Notes: generated from the letters alone by a model not told the origin. DNA of 64,000 nucleotides from Leucaena leucocephala (GCA_037074615.1 CM073554.1:19604501-19668500); one strand, 5' to 3'. Counted from the first letter of the stretch, positions 11,759 to 24,720 are shown. Numbers and translations are program-made.

Positions 11759-12782
11759 TCAAAGTATAAATTTATTTTAGAAGTTTCCACCCATGAACGC
11801 TAGGTATCTAAAAGCTTTTTTAAAAGTAATATTGCCCTGAAAGTTTTCAAATCGGAGCAATATCACCTTGACATTTATTTAAAGTTAAGTTTAACTGTTA
11901 ATCAACCAATATACTAATATGTCATATCACGTGGTGTTCATGTCGCCTTTATTTTAGATTAAAGTACAAATTATTAGCGGAAGCTTTCACTAATGTTGTT
12001 GGGTATTTAGAATATTTTTTTGGTTTAATGTCACTTTGATCATTATCTAGATTTATTTTAATTGTTAAAAGAATGCATCCTTCTAAGCTCCGTTGTTATT
12101 AGAATATCACTTTCAGTAAACCATACTCTAATAACTTCTCAAAAAATAACATATAATAGTCATATATATTATCTTCTTATACTTATAAGTTAACATATGC
12201 TAATAATTATTCCTAAAATTGAACCTTTCGTTCATGTCTTTCAAGAATTCTTGTTAGTCCCTTTCCATCTATTATCTTCTATATTTTTATGGTCCACTTT
12301 ATGCTTAGAAAATGTAACAAAATGAAGTATTATTTCTCCCGAGAGTAATACTCTGTTAATGACAGAGTTTGGAAGAATGTATTTTTATAATTTTTCTCCA
12401 TTTTATAAATTTGACTTTAAAAATAATGAAGTTGATGATATGTCGATTTGTCAACTTAATATATTTAATCAAACTAACAGTCAAACTAAACATGAATAAC
12501 AGTCAGGGTAACATTAAACCCAAGAAAAACTTTTAAATACCCAGCGCTCATGAGTGAAAACTTTTAGCACAAATTTATACATTAATCCAAAATAAAAGAC
12601 TATACGGATGCCACATGGCATATCAGTCATCGTATTGATCAACAAAAACTTAACTTTGGTTAACGATTAGGCCGATATTGCTACAATTTAAAACTTTTGG
12701 GGCAATATTGTTCTTAAAAAAACTTCCACATACCCAACACTCTCGAACGAAAACTTCAAGGGCAAAATTTATACTTTAACCC
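11759..12782. repeat. 1-kb foldback element with arms of about 310 bp
   Basis: The outer ends read AAAGTATAAATTT towards the centre from both sides. The left arm (11759 to about 12080) and right arm (about 12475 to 12782) are imperfect inverted copies, sharing GCAATATTGCCC/GGGCAATATTG, GTTAAGTTT and CATGTGGCAT-type stretches. Each arm also contains an internal direct repeat of about 220 bp (a GTTTTCACTCATGAGCGCTGG-like unit appears twice per arm). About 400 bp of unrelated DNA lies between the arms. It could form one long hairpin. No coding capacity; a MULE-type foldback is possible but not proven. Confidence 0.7.
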
Positions 12783-12830
12783 TTTTACTTTTATCCCTAT
12801 TTAATATCCATTTTATTCACTAATCTTTAA

Positions 12831-13066
12831 TACTCCCCCGATTCTAATTATAGTAAGTAATAGATTTATTTTAGTAGATTAAGGATGTTAAATAAATAAG
12901 TTAATTATGACAAAATTCAATCCCTTAAAATAAATTCATATTATATACTATTAAATTTATTCAAATTAGTCAACTAATTCTTATATTAGTTATAATTAAC
13001 TGATTTATTTAACTTTATTAATTTATTTAAAAAAATAACTAATTCTTATAATTATGACTGGAGGTA
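12831..13066. mobile_element. Stowaway-like MITE (family C), best-ended copy
   Basis: Begins TACTCCCCCGATTCTAATTA and ends, read backwards, TACCTCCAGTCATAATTATA. The CTCCC(T/C)CCG-type end flanked by TA is the hallmark of Stowaway (Tc1/mariner) MITEs in plants. At 236 bp it has the normal length and no coding capacity. Confidence 0.75.
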
Positions 13067-13260
13067 GTGGAAAATACATTATTTATAGCAAGTCATATCA
13101 TAAAATCAATAGGAGGATATTGGAAAAAATATCTTAAATATTCCTCAAATCTCAAATTTCATATTTTTCATACTCTCTTCCATTAATCATAAATATGAAA
13201 GTTATTGGTAAATAGATTTATTTTATTCTTAAATTTAAGATATCAATATATGTTAGCCTA

Positions 13261-13380
13261 ATATTCGTGACATTTTTATATTATTTTTTAAATTTCATGT
13301 GTATATCTGTACTTTGTTTTATATTCGTGACATTTTTATATTATTTTTTAAATTTCATGTGTATATCTGTACTTTGTTTT
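13261..13380. repeat. Exact tandem duplication of 60 bp
   Basis: Positions 13261-13320 and 13321-13380 are identical (unit starts ATATTCGTGACATTTTTAT and ends ACTTTGTTTT). Flanking bases differ, so the unit is exactly two copies. Identity in such AT-rich DNA implies a very recent duplication or an assembly or file artefact. Confidence 0.97.
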
Positions 13381-13696
13381 ACTAACATATTTGCTAAATA
13401 GTTAGGACCAGCCGACTTAATAGCTGATTTTTGCTCCAATTAAAAAGATTCAAGCGTACTTTTACACTCTAAGAAACATATTTGGTGCGGATGGAGCGAC
13501 ATTTTATAAATAGATTTATTCCTTAATTTAGAATTTTGTCCCCTTCTCCTATAAATCCGTGGTGGTAAGGAGGACGATCAGGGGTGTGAGTGAGAGCAAT
13601 GGGAAGAAAACATTCCAAGAAGTGATAGTGACTTAGGAAGTGAAGCCACAAAAACAAATCAGCCACCAACGTTTGTTGTCAGATGGATCTATTAAT

Positions 13697-14000
13697 ATAA
13701 TATGTGTATTTAGATAGATGTTTTTAAAAAAATAATTTATAGAGAACAAAAATTAGATAGTTTTTATAAAATAATTTATAGAAAAAAGTTTATAAGAAAA
13801 AATTATTCTAAATAAATGAATGTTTAAATAGTTATTACTAGAAAGATTTTTATTATTAGCAAATTATTAAAAAATATATAATTTTATTAAAAATATGAGA
13901 GAAGAGAAAGTAAAACAGAGAAAAAAGAAATGAGAAAGAGGGTATAAAAAATTATAAATAAAATAATAATTAAATTATTTATAATTTTTTTTATTATTTT
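13697..14000. repeat. Family A dispersed repeat, copy
   Basis: Shares the head (TGTGTATTTAGATAGATG), the AAATAAATGAATGTTTAAATAG middle and the purine-rich GAGAAAGAGGGTATAAAA motif with the copy at 2276-2715. It is more decayed and ends earlier. Confidence 0.55.
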
Positions 14001-15326
14001 AAAAACTATTTCTTATTAAATTTGCCCTCATGTTTCCTTTTTTTTTAGTCTTATTAACTATTCTCTGATCCACGGATCTCAAATTTTTAGACAACAATCA
14101 TATTTCTTTCACTGTAGCTAGTTAATTAATTTATCCTATTAATACGGCAATTGCATGAATAGATTTTTTTATTATTATTATTTTTAAATATACATGTGCC
14201 TATTCAAACAATGAAAACTTATATATATACTTCTTAATTAAAGTGTGACACATAAGTTTGTTTGATTAATCATAATAAAATACTGAACCCTTTTTTTTTT
14301 TTTTTGCTGCAAAATATTGACCATTCAATTATTCACGCCTATAAAAAATAATATAATCTATGTACACAATATGTACCAAGTCTTTTTTGCGCCATCAATC
14401 TTTTACCTATCAAAATTTAACGAACAAAATTTCAACTCAACAGGAATATACCCTATTAGTATTATTTATTTATTTATTTAAATTCTATAATTTCTTTTTT
14501 CTTTTTGCCGTAATTTCAATACAATTGACCAAGAGGATAAATGATACTACGTACGTACTGCAAGAGAAATACATTTAGTGTTTTAATTTGATCAAACTGC
14601 TATCGTCATTGTGTTCGTCAGCAATAACATCATATGAAAGTCTACTTGTTTAGTTAAATTATCCTATTTCATGCTATTAATTAACTTAATAAACTTTACT
14701 TGTAAAAACATTTAGAACTTATTAAAACATATGGCGGATAATGTTGCCACTAGAGAACTAGCATGCCTTCTGCTCATGTATTTTAGCGATGATTCTTTCC
14801 ATCTTTTTTATATTTTGATCTTATTATCGTAAATAAAAAAAAATACTTCGGTTGTTAATATGAGAATTATTAAAAAAAAATCCCTTATCATAGAATTTAT
14901 TACTTAAAATGAAATAAAATTCTTGATAAGGGAATGTAACCTCTTGAATTTTGTTGTTTTTATGAAATGATAGCCAATATTATTAAAAAACAAATCACAT
15001 AAAATTTATTTAAGAATTTAAATATAATTTATTTTTAATAGAGTACAATATTTTTTTAACTGTAAATAACTTATATTTAATTATATATAAAATAAAAGAT
15101 ATTTATTAATTAAAAATATATCATTCAAACAAGAAATTCAATAATTGGAGATTTTTCAGTGATTTTATCTTGATAATAATAAGATACTATTTAGTATTCC
15201 TATATATATTTTATTTATATAAAATAAATAAAAGATAAACCAAGATTGACAAGTACCATACAACTTGCACCAAAAGAATATGTACGTGATTATAGAGGAC
15301 AAAAAGTAAATGGTTAAAAGAGAAAC
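14001..15326. other. Gene-free, AT-rich, downstream of the kinase gene
   Basis: Nothing recognisable except poly-T and poly-A runs and short AT repeats. The 3' untranslated region of the kinase gene should lie in the last few hundred bases, but I see no decisive polyadenylation signal. Confidence 0.5.
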
Positions 15327-16855
15327 TCAAAAAATTAAAAAATTATCATTCTCTGCGGGACTCTGATGACTCAACTTCTCCACCCACACGTTCTTATTAT
15401 TCTCTCTATCATCCCCATCATTATTATTTTCTTCTTTTTTGGTCCCTTTTTCTTCCTCCCCATCCTTCCCAAAGAATACCTCATGGACAAATGTCTCCAC
15501 TTGATTTTTCTTGAACCCATTTGTGTCCCCTACTTCATTCAACGGAATATACGGCGGCCGTGCTACGTGCAAAACCGAGTCCCACTGAACCCCTCTGAAG
15601 AAATCGTGACCTTTGATCCCTTCCACCTCTATCCTACGGTCACGATCCTTCTCCAGCAACTTCGCGACCAAATCCCTCAAAGGCGTCATCTTTCCGGTTA
15701 AGTCCGGTTCTTTCGTCATAATCCGGTGAAAAGTTTCTTTCCTGTTCTCTCCCTTAAACGGCGTCATTCCGTACAGCAACTCATATAAGACGACGCCGAG
15801 TGACCACCAATCGACTCCGAAGTTATGTCCCTTCCCCGTTATTACTTCGGGTGCTACGTATTCCTCCGTACCAACGAACGAGTTCGATTTCTCCACCGAA
15901 TTTGACTCGCTCCGCCGCGGACACTGGAATTCCAGTGAGGCTTGTGGTTCGTACGACGAGGGGGTTTGCACGGAGCAACTGTAGAATCGGAAGAAGCGTT
16001 TCTTCCGTAAGTCCTTCATCGCCATCGTCTTTGACGTGTGGGAAATCGGCGAAGAGGAGCTACTCTGGGATTTTGGAGATTTCGGGATTAGTTTTTTGGA
16101 TAGATCGAAGTCGACGAGCATTATGTGACCACTTTCTTGGATCAGTATGTTCTCTGGCTTCAAATCTCTGTACACTATTCCCAAATTATGCAGATACTCC
16201 AATGCAAGGACCAATTCGACAGCATAAAACCTGCGAAGGAAAAATAACAATTCAGAATTCAGCTTCAATTCGAACAAGTTTGGTTCTAAGAAAATTTAAA
16301 AAGAAAAAGTATTCGTAAACATGGGCCACATCTCGGATTCCGTTACAAAACGACAGAAAAAATAGTAGGAGTTTGAATTTGTCTTTTCATTGCCCCTGAT
16401 TTTCTGGTTAGCCAAAGAGGAAAAGACAAAAAACGGCACCTTATGCTATCATCGGAAAACATCTTCTCGGTCTGCTTTTTCCGGAGAGAATGGAGATTTC
16501 CGCCGGGACAATAATCGATGGCGTACCCAAGGATCTTCTCGGTTTCCAGAACTCCTCGCAACCTAGGCAAAAGCGGGTGATCCAAAAGACGCAGCACATG
16601 CTGTTCAAAAGATACCCTCTTGCACTCGCCGTCACCGTTGTTCATCGCCTTCGCTTTCTTCTGAATCAAAGCCTTGGAGATCACTTTCAAAGCTAAATAC
16701 TCACCAGACGCATCATCATTTCTCGTGGCCGCGAACACAACGCCCTTGGCACCCCGGCCCACGGCGGAGATCACCTTCATGTCCTGAAAATCTAACTCCG
16801 GGAACGTGCGGTGCTGCTGGTGGCGACTCTCATCGCCTATGTTCATGGAGGACAT
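15327..16855 (-). CDS. OXI1: AGC-VIII serine/threonine kinase, OXI1 (AGC2-1) type
   Basis: Exons are 16440-16855 and 15327-16230 on the minus strand, 439 residues, joined through a split Arg codon (AG/G). The glycine loop GRGAKG is at about 33-38, the ATP lysine in ALKVISK at K57, and the catalytic loop YRDLKPEN has D161. DFD at about 179-181 replaces DFG, the mark of plant AGC-VIII kinases. A Ser/Lys-rich insert follows, then SNSFVGTEEYVAPEV, DWWSLGVVLYELLYG and the GHDFFRGV region. The C-terminus NDNFLIF is a PIF-type hydrophobic motif that docks PDK1. In Arabidopsis, OXI1 is activated through PDK1 and relays oxidative-burst, pathogen and root-hair signals to MAP kinases. I assign OXI1 rather than UCN or WAG because of the GYAIDYCPGGNLHSLR segment and this tail. 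No lesion seen; the antisense open frames are shadows. Confidence 0.93.
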
Positions 16856-17160
16856 GACCGGAAACTTGAAAAGATCCGGTGGAATTCCGGCGGCTAGGTT
16901 ACGGCTCTTTACGGAGGAGATAGTGAGTGGGTTTTATAGGGCTAACATGGGAGATTTTTCATTGTTGCAGGAGAAGTAAACCAGGAGGAAAGGAGACATG
17001 GTTATATGGGGTTTGCTTTACGCGGAATAAGTGAGGTTCACGTATGATTTAGTGACACGTGTATGGTTGGTGACGTTGAGGGCCATGCGTAGCGCGTGAC
17101 AAAAAGTGGGTTTATAAGAGAGGTAATTAATTAATTAATTATATAGGGACGCGGTCAAAA
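16856..17160 (-). promoter_or_regulatory. OXI1-type gene promoter with TATA, G-box/ABRE and W-box
   Basis: Read on the minus strand, CCTATAAAAC (16931-16940) makes a good TATA box about 80 bp before the ATG. The palindrome ACACGTGT (17055-17062) is a G-box/ABRE core, GACG-type half sites lie nearby, and TTGACC (about 17153-17158, minus strand) is a W-box. The set fits a stress- and defence-inducible gene, but function is inferred from motifs only. Confidence 0.55.
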
Positions 17161-19254
17161 AAACCAAAAAAGAAAACAGTACACGATTCTGGAAACAGTG
17201 GAGAGGAGGAGGGAATGTGCCTAAAGAACGTTACCTCTTAAAAGTAATAAAATAAGTGTACATATCCAGCATTTTTTTTTATTATTGCGCCTAGATTTTT
17301 TAATTTTTTTTATATTATAATAATTATTTTACTCTTTTATCTTATATTTTTTATTAAAATCTTATAATATCAATTCTCCAGTTGTTTTAAATCCAGTTCA
17401 AAAAAAAATTTCTCCCCTGCCCCTTGGAGAAATGGACGAAATAAATTATTTTTACTTATATAAAAATTAAAAACAAATAATAGTTTTTAATACCAACATT
17501 TTTATAATTTTTTTATATTACTTAGAGTTTATTTACATATATTTTATTGGTAAGAGAGAATAAAAATATTTTAGAATCGTGACATTTCGGCAGAAAGGTA
17601 TTTTAAATTGGAATGAAATTTATGCCGATATTTATTATTATAATTATAAAACATACAATGCGGTAATCTCATTTAGGTTATTGGAAGAACTATTCTTCCG
17701 TTAATTCGATAATATTTAAATATAATATAATAATAAATATTAAAAAAATAGTTGCTGCAATAGGTAATTAATCTAAAATTTATACCAAGGATAGTTAAAG
17801 TTGGTAATAATTCCTGTTGGATCTTATTTAATTAGTTTTTTAATATTAAAAAATAGTTAATATGACTCTATATATATAATAAAAAGCACGAAAACATTAT
17901 TAGTTGTTTAAGGTCAAATTTACTGATTCAGGTCAAGTGGGTAGTTTGCTAAAAGTAAAAGTTTGGTGCTTTAGGGGTTGTTTAAAATTTAAATAAGCTC
18001 ACTTCTTTTGTTTCGCGGGAAGTACAAAAATGTTGTTTTATTAAAAGAAAAGGTGAGTGAGGTCAAAAAAGAAATTAAAGCTCCACAAAATTAATGTACA
18101 ATGTAGTTAAGTATATACCCTTCTTTTACTTAATATAAAATATATTTAATTAAATTAATAAGATTGAAAATTTTAATTAATATAATATTTTTATTATTTT
18201 TTTCTTTCCTATTTAATTATTATTAAAAAAATATTGATATGAATAATTTAAAAAAATATAGATAAATATAAAAAAATATCTTATATTTAAGATTATAATT
18301 AAAGTTTAATTGGGTTATATATTAAAAATTTGAAAGAATACTTTAAAATAGTCCTTGGAAATATCACACGCAAATCAATCTGCTTAGCAATCTAATATAA
18401 GCTAATAAATAATAAACAATTATTCGTGGGAGATACTTAAAATTTAAGTCATTGACAAATGTCTATATGCATTATTTATTATTAATCTTCAATATAAAAA
18501 CTGTTAGAACATCATTTTCACAGAGAAGGGTGAATTGAGTCATGATAAAAAAAATTTAATTTAAAATAATAAAATCAATGAGACATAGTTAATAAATATA
18601 TCGCTAATGAAATATATAAACAAAATGTGTATAGAGAGTTCATACTAGTTTAATTTAACTATTTAACTTATATTTAATTTTCAAAGAGCTCTTATGAGAT
18701 TTTACTATAATCTAAGATTTATAGGACTCTTGTATCTCAATACATCAACAAGAGATATCTTCTCTCACTCCCTTTATTTTTTGTAAGGTTATTTCTAAAT
18801 ATCTTTCAGATAGATAGAGTGATAGTATTAAACACTAAAATTTATAAACTAACTCTTAGAAAATATAAACAGGGTAAAATAGAGTATTAAATAAAAGTTA
18901 ATATAAATAACATAATGTTGGTAAATGATGTTTAATAATATTGATTATATTTATTGTGGTATTCTTTTATATTTTTGTCTAAAGATATGTTTGCTGAATA
19001 GTCATGAGACTCGTATTGATATATCTATTGAGAAATTGAGTTGTTGAAAGTGTAATGGTTGGATGTATTTAATGTTCATTTGATATAAACTAATTGTTAA
19101 AGATTTTTGTAATTGATTTTATTTTTGTCTGCAAGTAATCTTAAAATATATTGCATACTCGATATAACAAGTATTTAACTAAGGACAAATAATTTCTAAA
19201 ACTTTTGAATACTAAAAAATATAGTTATAAGATCAATTTTATATCAAATAAAGA

Positions 19255-19830
19255 ATAAGATAATTTATCAAAATATTTATCAAAAAGTATAACAATAAAT
19301 GTCTTCTTTATAACAAAATAACGTTTATAAAAAAATATTTTGAAAATTAGCCTTATCCAAGTGCCCTTCAAAAAATGAATGTTAAATTATAAATATTTAG
19401 ATACAAATTTATCAAAATATTTATCAAATAGATATTTTTTTAAAATATTTTTTAATTAATTATTTTTTTTCAAAATAGAATAATTTTTTATCAAACATAA
19501 TAGATAATTTATCGAAATATTTTTCAATAAAATCTTTAGTTTTAGAAGAGTTTTTTTATAAATGCATTCTTTAACGTATACTTTGATAAAACTAACTGGA
19601 AAAATGTATTTTGATTTTATAATTTTTCTAAATTTAAAATATTTTAAAAACACTTTTAGGACAGATTTTCAAAATCCTTTTCTGAAAAACAATCTCAAAC
19701 TTAGTTTAGAAATTTTATTACTTTAAGATAAAAAAAATTCTCAAAGTTAAACATTTATTAACTGTTTCATTTATCGAAATATTTATCGATAATATATATT
19801 AGTCATTCGATAAATATTTTTTAGATATTG
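19255..19830. repeat. Irregular array of ATTTATC(A/G)AAATATTT motifs
   Basis: AATTTATCAAAATATTTATC occurs at about 19262 and 19409, AATTTATCGAAATATTTTTC at about 19507, and ATTTATCGAAATATTTATCG at about 19773, with further partial units between. Spacing is about 100-270 bp, so this is not a classical satellite. It may be the decayed core of a larger transposon. Confidence 0.4.
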
Positions 19831-20647
19831 ATTCTAAAAACTGAAATTATTCTTATTGATAGAAGAACTTATTAAAAAGTATGTTTCGTTAAACATACAT
19901 GAAAGTGTAGCAGTTTATCATCATTAAAATACAGAATATAACAATAGATAAATAACTAATTTAAATATATTAAATAAATTATTTAAGTTAATTATTTGTA
20001 ATAAATATTATTTAATTTTTCTAAAATATAATTTTTTATTATGATCACCTTTAGATAGAAAATTGGAAACCCCATCACGGATACAATCAATAAATATATT
20101 TTTAGAAAAAAATTATAAAATTAATAAATAAAGTGAATTGTAATCTTATATTCAGAATAAAATATAACCCCCAATTAATTTATATAAGAATGATTGGTGG
20201 GAGTAGTTTATTTGTAGTTTAAAATTTAAAAGTTATCATTTGTTTAAGTTGTTCAAACCCACAGATTAAAGGTTATAATGCTGATTACTGACCAATTGTT
20301 ATGTTTATAGTCAAAGCACCGTTCAGAGAAGTGCAATAATTGATGCCATTTAATGGGACTTCTTGAAAAAGCAGTCTTCCTGAACTTCCAAAATTATCAT
20401 TAAAATTTAAAAAAGAGAATTGAAATTTATTAACTTCATCTGAAAATTGATTGAGTTTTTAATTTTGCATTTATTTAAATCCCTATGCTGTAACTTTAGA
20501 AAGATGAACCAATATAAAATAAGGGTAACATGAAAAAAAATGTAATAAATATCTCACCGGATATCTTATAGAAATGTCAACAAAATTTCTCATCTAAGTG
20601 CTTTATAAAAAAAAGGAACTAATAGAATTAACAAAACTTCATTAAGT

Positions 20648-20832
20648 GACCCCCATGAGTTGGTCAGAGTAGTAAGTAGCTCAATATCATTTAAACAAAT
20701 TTTTGAGTTTGAACCTTGACATATGCAGAGAATCCCCATTAGAAGAGTCATTCACCATAGCCAGATGTGCGACATGGGTCATATTCGGATGTAATCGGGG
20801 TAAAACTCCGGTATATTGGGTAGGTAACAAAA
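20648..20832 (+). mobile_element. tRNA-derived SINE
   Basis: Starts with CCATGAGTTGGTCAGAGTAG (box A-like) and has TTTGAGTTTGAACCTTG (box B-like) about 50 bp on. A conserved-looking body follows (AGAATCCCCATTAGAAGAGTC, GTGCGACATGGGTC, GGATGTAATCGGGG), ending in GGTAACAAAAAAAA. The pol III-type head, GC-richer body and A-rich tail make a SINE of about 185 bp. I could not identify a clear target duplication. Confidence 0.7.
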
Positions 20833-22649
20833 AAAACTAATACAGTGAGTAGATAATTAAATCTTTTAAATATGATGTCTCAGATTTTAATTATGTTGTA
20901 TATATAGGAAAGATTTTATTGAGAGGGACAAAATATATTTTGTTGATCTATATGCCTCAAAAAGATTACTCATCTTATGCTATATATAGCACAGAGAGAA
21001 GAAATTATAGTCTTATATATAAATCATATTATTAAATTTTTTATATAAATATAAAATTTTACTATACCCTTATTCTTGTATTGCCTTTGTTATTATGTGG
21101 TATAATATATATTAAATATAGATAAAACTAAAAAATTATTAAAATTTAAAGTAGAGTTAATTAAGTTTAATATTTTTGTTGTTCTGTATAAATATATTAA
21201 AAATAATTTATAAATAGGGTTAAATGAATAGTCTTTAATTATCGCATTTCTAATTCTAAAGAAAAAAATAGAACAAATAAGTCCATATGTTTTTGGAAGG
21301 GTAATTCTTGACTTTGAAATTATGTCTAATGATATTTTTAGATGTTAGTTATTTTCCTTTTTGAAGTTCGCTGGTTCAAACTTCGAAGTACCTCTTCATC
21401 TAGACCTTTTTTTTTGTGCGCATGTTTTTACTTATGCGGCTGGAAATTGGTTGTTTTATTATCTTATTCCTCTATTTGATGCTGGTTTTTGTTTGCCCAT
21501 TTGTTTGGTGGGGTTGGATACTTGTCGTAATAGTTTAGCCAATGTACTATGTGAAGTTTCTTATCACCGCAAATGGCTATTCTTGGGATAATGCTTATAT
21601 CAAATTTTTTATATTTATTATATCAATTTTATTAATTACATTTTATCATATATATATATATATTATTTTTTATACGGGTTAAGTTAAATAAATATATTAA
21701 AAATAATATGACACATGTTATGAGAAATTTTATAAAATAACACAATGAACTTGATTTAAGTTTTTTTTAATAATCTAATGCATGTTGACATTTTTTTGGT
21801 CAGAAGTATTTATATTTCATTTTATTTTGGTATAATAAATTCAGGAGAGTTAGATTCTATACTCAAAAAATATTCATAGAGATATTTATACATCATTTAT
21901 TATTAAAGTCCTCATATTTACCGGATTTAAATTCAAAATCTTATAAATTATAGTTAATTTCTTATCAATTTAATTAATATTTATTGTGAGAAGTCTTTAT
22001 ATTTCATTGAACAAAACCAAGTTGAATAGAAGTTTGAAAGAAACCCCCAAAACATTAAAAAAGCCATAGCCAGGACACTTGCACCACCGCTGCCACTCCT
22101 GCCCTTGATTCTTCATCCATGTGTTTGTACTTATTTCAATTTAATCCCTAGATTCGAAATCATTTATTGGGAAAACATTTTGAAACCAACACTCTTTTTC
22201 CAAACTCACAATTTTAAAAACCAACATTTATTAGAAAATTATTTAAGATATAATTAATAAAGTTTGATTTTTTTTTAATTTCCATCAGAAATGTTGAAAA
22301 TGTTTTATGGATATGACCAAATAAGTATATACTCTTTTCAGTTTTCGGGTATATTTGAATTGTTGATGTTTTGTGATTTATTCCATTATATATTGACATA
22401 TTATTTTAATGGCAGCTAAAAAAAACTGTTCTCAGGATATAAGTATTTATTTTGTTTTTTACATGGATGATATAAAATTTGAAGTAGAATTGTATTTAAG
22501 TCATACACAAGAAATTTAATTGAAAGAAGGTTTCGAGAAATTATCAAAAAATTATAAAGTTCTGTGGGATTTAAAATTAATTTTTTTTTGAATTGTAAAA
22601 TAATAAAATTACCTTTGAAAAAATGCATTAGCTATTTTTTTGCCCCAAA

Positions 22650-22830
22650 TTATTATTCTTATTACTTGAATTATTATATTTTTATTACTTGAGTTTTTAT
22701 TTTTTCTCATTAAATTATTATTCCTATTATTTGAGTTGTTATTTTTTTCTTAATTGTTATTCATATTATTTGATTTATTATTTTTTTTACATAATTGTCA
22801 TTTCTATTATTTAAATTATTTTTTTATGGA
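22650..22830. repeat. Imperfect minisatellite, unit about 33-37 bp
   Basis: Five or six degenerate units of the form ATTATT(C/T)(C/T)TATTA(C/T)TTGA(G/A)TT, each followed by a T-rich spacer. It grades into AT-rich DNA on both sides. Confidence 0.5.
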
Positions 22831-24284
22831 TGATTCTGTTATTGTATAATTTAAAAAATTAATATCAGGTTCCTTGTGATTTCATACTATTCGATGATTT
22901 TCTATAATTTCTATTTAATTAGGTTTATTCATAAACAACAATTACCATTCTCCACCCTCTTTGCATAGCTTCTTTGGTTTTTTGGGCCTCAAAACAAAAA
23001 GGCCGACACAAAGAAAAAACAATTGGGCTATTCAAGGGATGGCACTTTGGTGTTCAATTACTCTAATTTATTTAATAAATAATTTTATAAATTTTTTATA
23101 AGTATTTTTTAACTCTTAAGATTATATTCTAACTTTGATAGGTAACTGATACTAGTCCCATATAAATTTTCTTATACAAAAAACAAATGGATGACATTTT
23201 ACTAATAAAACTTGGCACATTTACTAGACGATTGAGTTCTTTGAATATGATATTCTAAATTTGAATTAAGAGCTTTGTTAGAAAAGATGAAACTCATTTC
23301 GATAATCTCTATATTTTAAGATGATGATTAGTCTCTAACCTATCAATTAGGAGATACAATATGATTTCTACCAAAAACAAGAGGAGGGTATTTTTATTAA
23401 AATAATAGTAGTAAATAACATTTTAACTAAACTAAAAAAAAAGAAAAAAAAAGACAAATGTCGAGCAACTATTGGCGTCCTTTTGATACAGATATTTTAC
23501 AAAATTTTAGGAGTAATTAAAATATTAAATTGGCCATCTATTTAATAAAAAAGGGTAATAATTAATTGAGGACAAAACTAAAAAATATAAATCTATTTTT
23601 AGACATCAATTATCAAGTATTTCTTTTATTTCAAAATAAAGATTCCTAGAAAGAACTATATATATTTTCTATTTTAGCCTTCCTTTTATTTTATACATCA
23701 AAAAATGCATAATGGTCAATTTAGAAAACTAAATGAAATCTTACTATCTTTAATCATTTTTCTTGATTTTGGTAAAAAAAATCATTTTTCTTAATAATTA
23801 CACATAAATATTTAAAAAAATCTGTATTTTTGACATTGATAAAACATGTGAATTATATAAGAATTAAGGTATAATTTTGTTTTCAAAAGTTTTTATAGAA
23901 GATCTATGAGCATAAAATGTTTTTTTTGGATTACCCAAGAATGTTGAAAAAAGAATAAAATTATTGTAACCATTAAAAATTAATGTTAACAATTAATATT
24001 TTTAACAAGGATGATATTGGTTATTTTTTTTTAAATACTTCTACAAGAATATTTTTTATTTTTTAGGTATACAAAAGTTTTAGTAGGTTCAATATCAATC
24101 TCTTATTAAAGTTGGGATATAGCTTTAGAGTTTATATGCTATTTATAAAGAATTTATAATATTGTCTATTAAAATAATACTCACGATGATAATAAAAATC
24201 AAAATCATATTTTTATAGGATATAAATATATCTGTTATGTTACCTCTTATTAGCAATTCTACAAGAATATTATGTGCATTTGTA

Positions 24285-24720
24285 TAAGGATTTTATAATA
24301 AGGTTTATGCAAAAAAATTTAGACAATTTTTATAAAATGATTTTTGGAGAAGAGTTTATAGAAAAAAGTTGTTCAGGATATATTTAGATATTTATTAATA
24401 GAAGGAGTTTTATAAATAAAAATTGCTAGAAAGGAATTAATTTTATTAAAAATATGAGAGATGCGAGAGGGTGAAAATGAGAGAAGAGATAGGAGAGGGG
24501 AGAGAGAGTATAAGAAAAAATAATGATAAAATAATTGAATAGTTTATAAATTATTTTACTATTCTAAAAATTAATTTTAATAACTTATCCAAAATTTTAA
24601 TTTTAAATTATAATTTAATTTAAAAATATTTATAAATAAATATAATTATTTATTTTAATTTTTTAAACTAAAATTTAAACTATAAATCTTATTAAAATCT
24701 TGGTTTAATAAGTTTCTAAA
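24285..24720. repeat. Family A dispersed repeat, copy
   Basis: Carries the GGAGAAGAGTTTATAGAAAA head region, the purine-rich centre (GAGAGGGTGAAAATGAGAG, then GAGAGAGAGTATAAGAAAAA) and the AAAATTTTAATTTTAAATTA tail in the same order as the copy at 2276. It ends just before the promoter of the CHIP gene. Confidence 0.6.

Larger units (their letters stand above)
17170..24284. other. Gene-free interval of about 7 kb
   Basis: Very AT-rich with no supported gene. It contains recurring ATTTATC(A/G)AAATATTT motifs (19255-19830), one SINE (20648-20832), an imperfect minisatellite (22650-22830) and short microsatellites. A 76-codon open frame at 21361-21591 shows no recognisable family. A moderately GC-richer patch at about 22030-22130 also has no readable protein. 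Confidence 0.6.

Noticed and set aside
15366..16318. Plus-strand open frames opposite the OXI1-type kinase
   Set aside because: They are antisense shadows of conserved kinase exons and show no family signature of their own.
15327..16855. Kinase considered as a UCN/WAG-type AGC kinase
   Set aside because: The GYAIDYCPGGNLHSLR segment, the insert length and the FLIF tail fit OXI1 better; the shared DFD motif does not discriminate.
21361..21591. 76-codon hydrophobic frame (MKFAGSNFEVPLHL...)
   Set aside because: I see no family motif, no neighbours and no codon-use difference that would support a gene or a retrotransposon domain.
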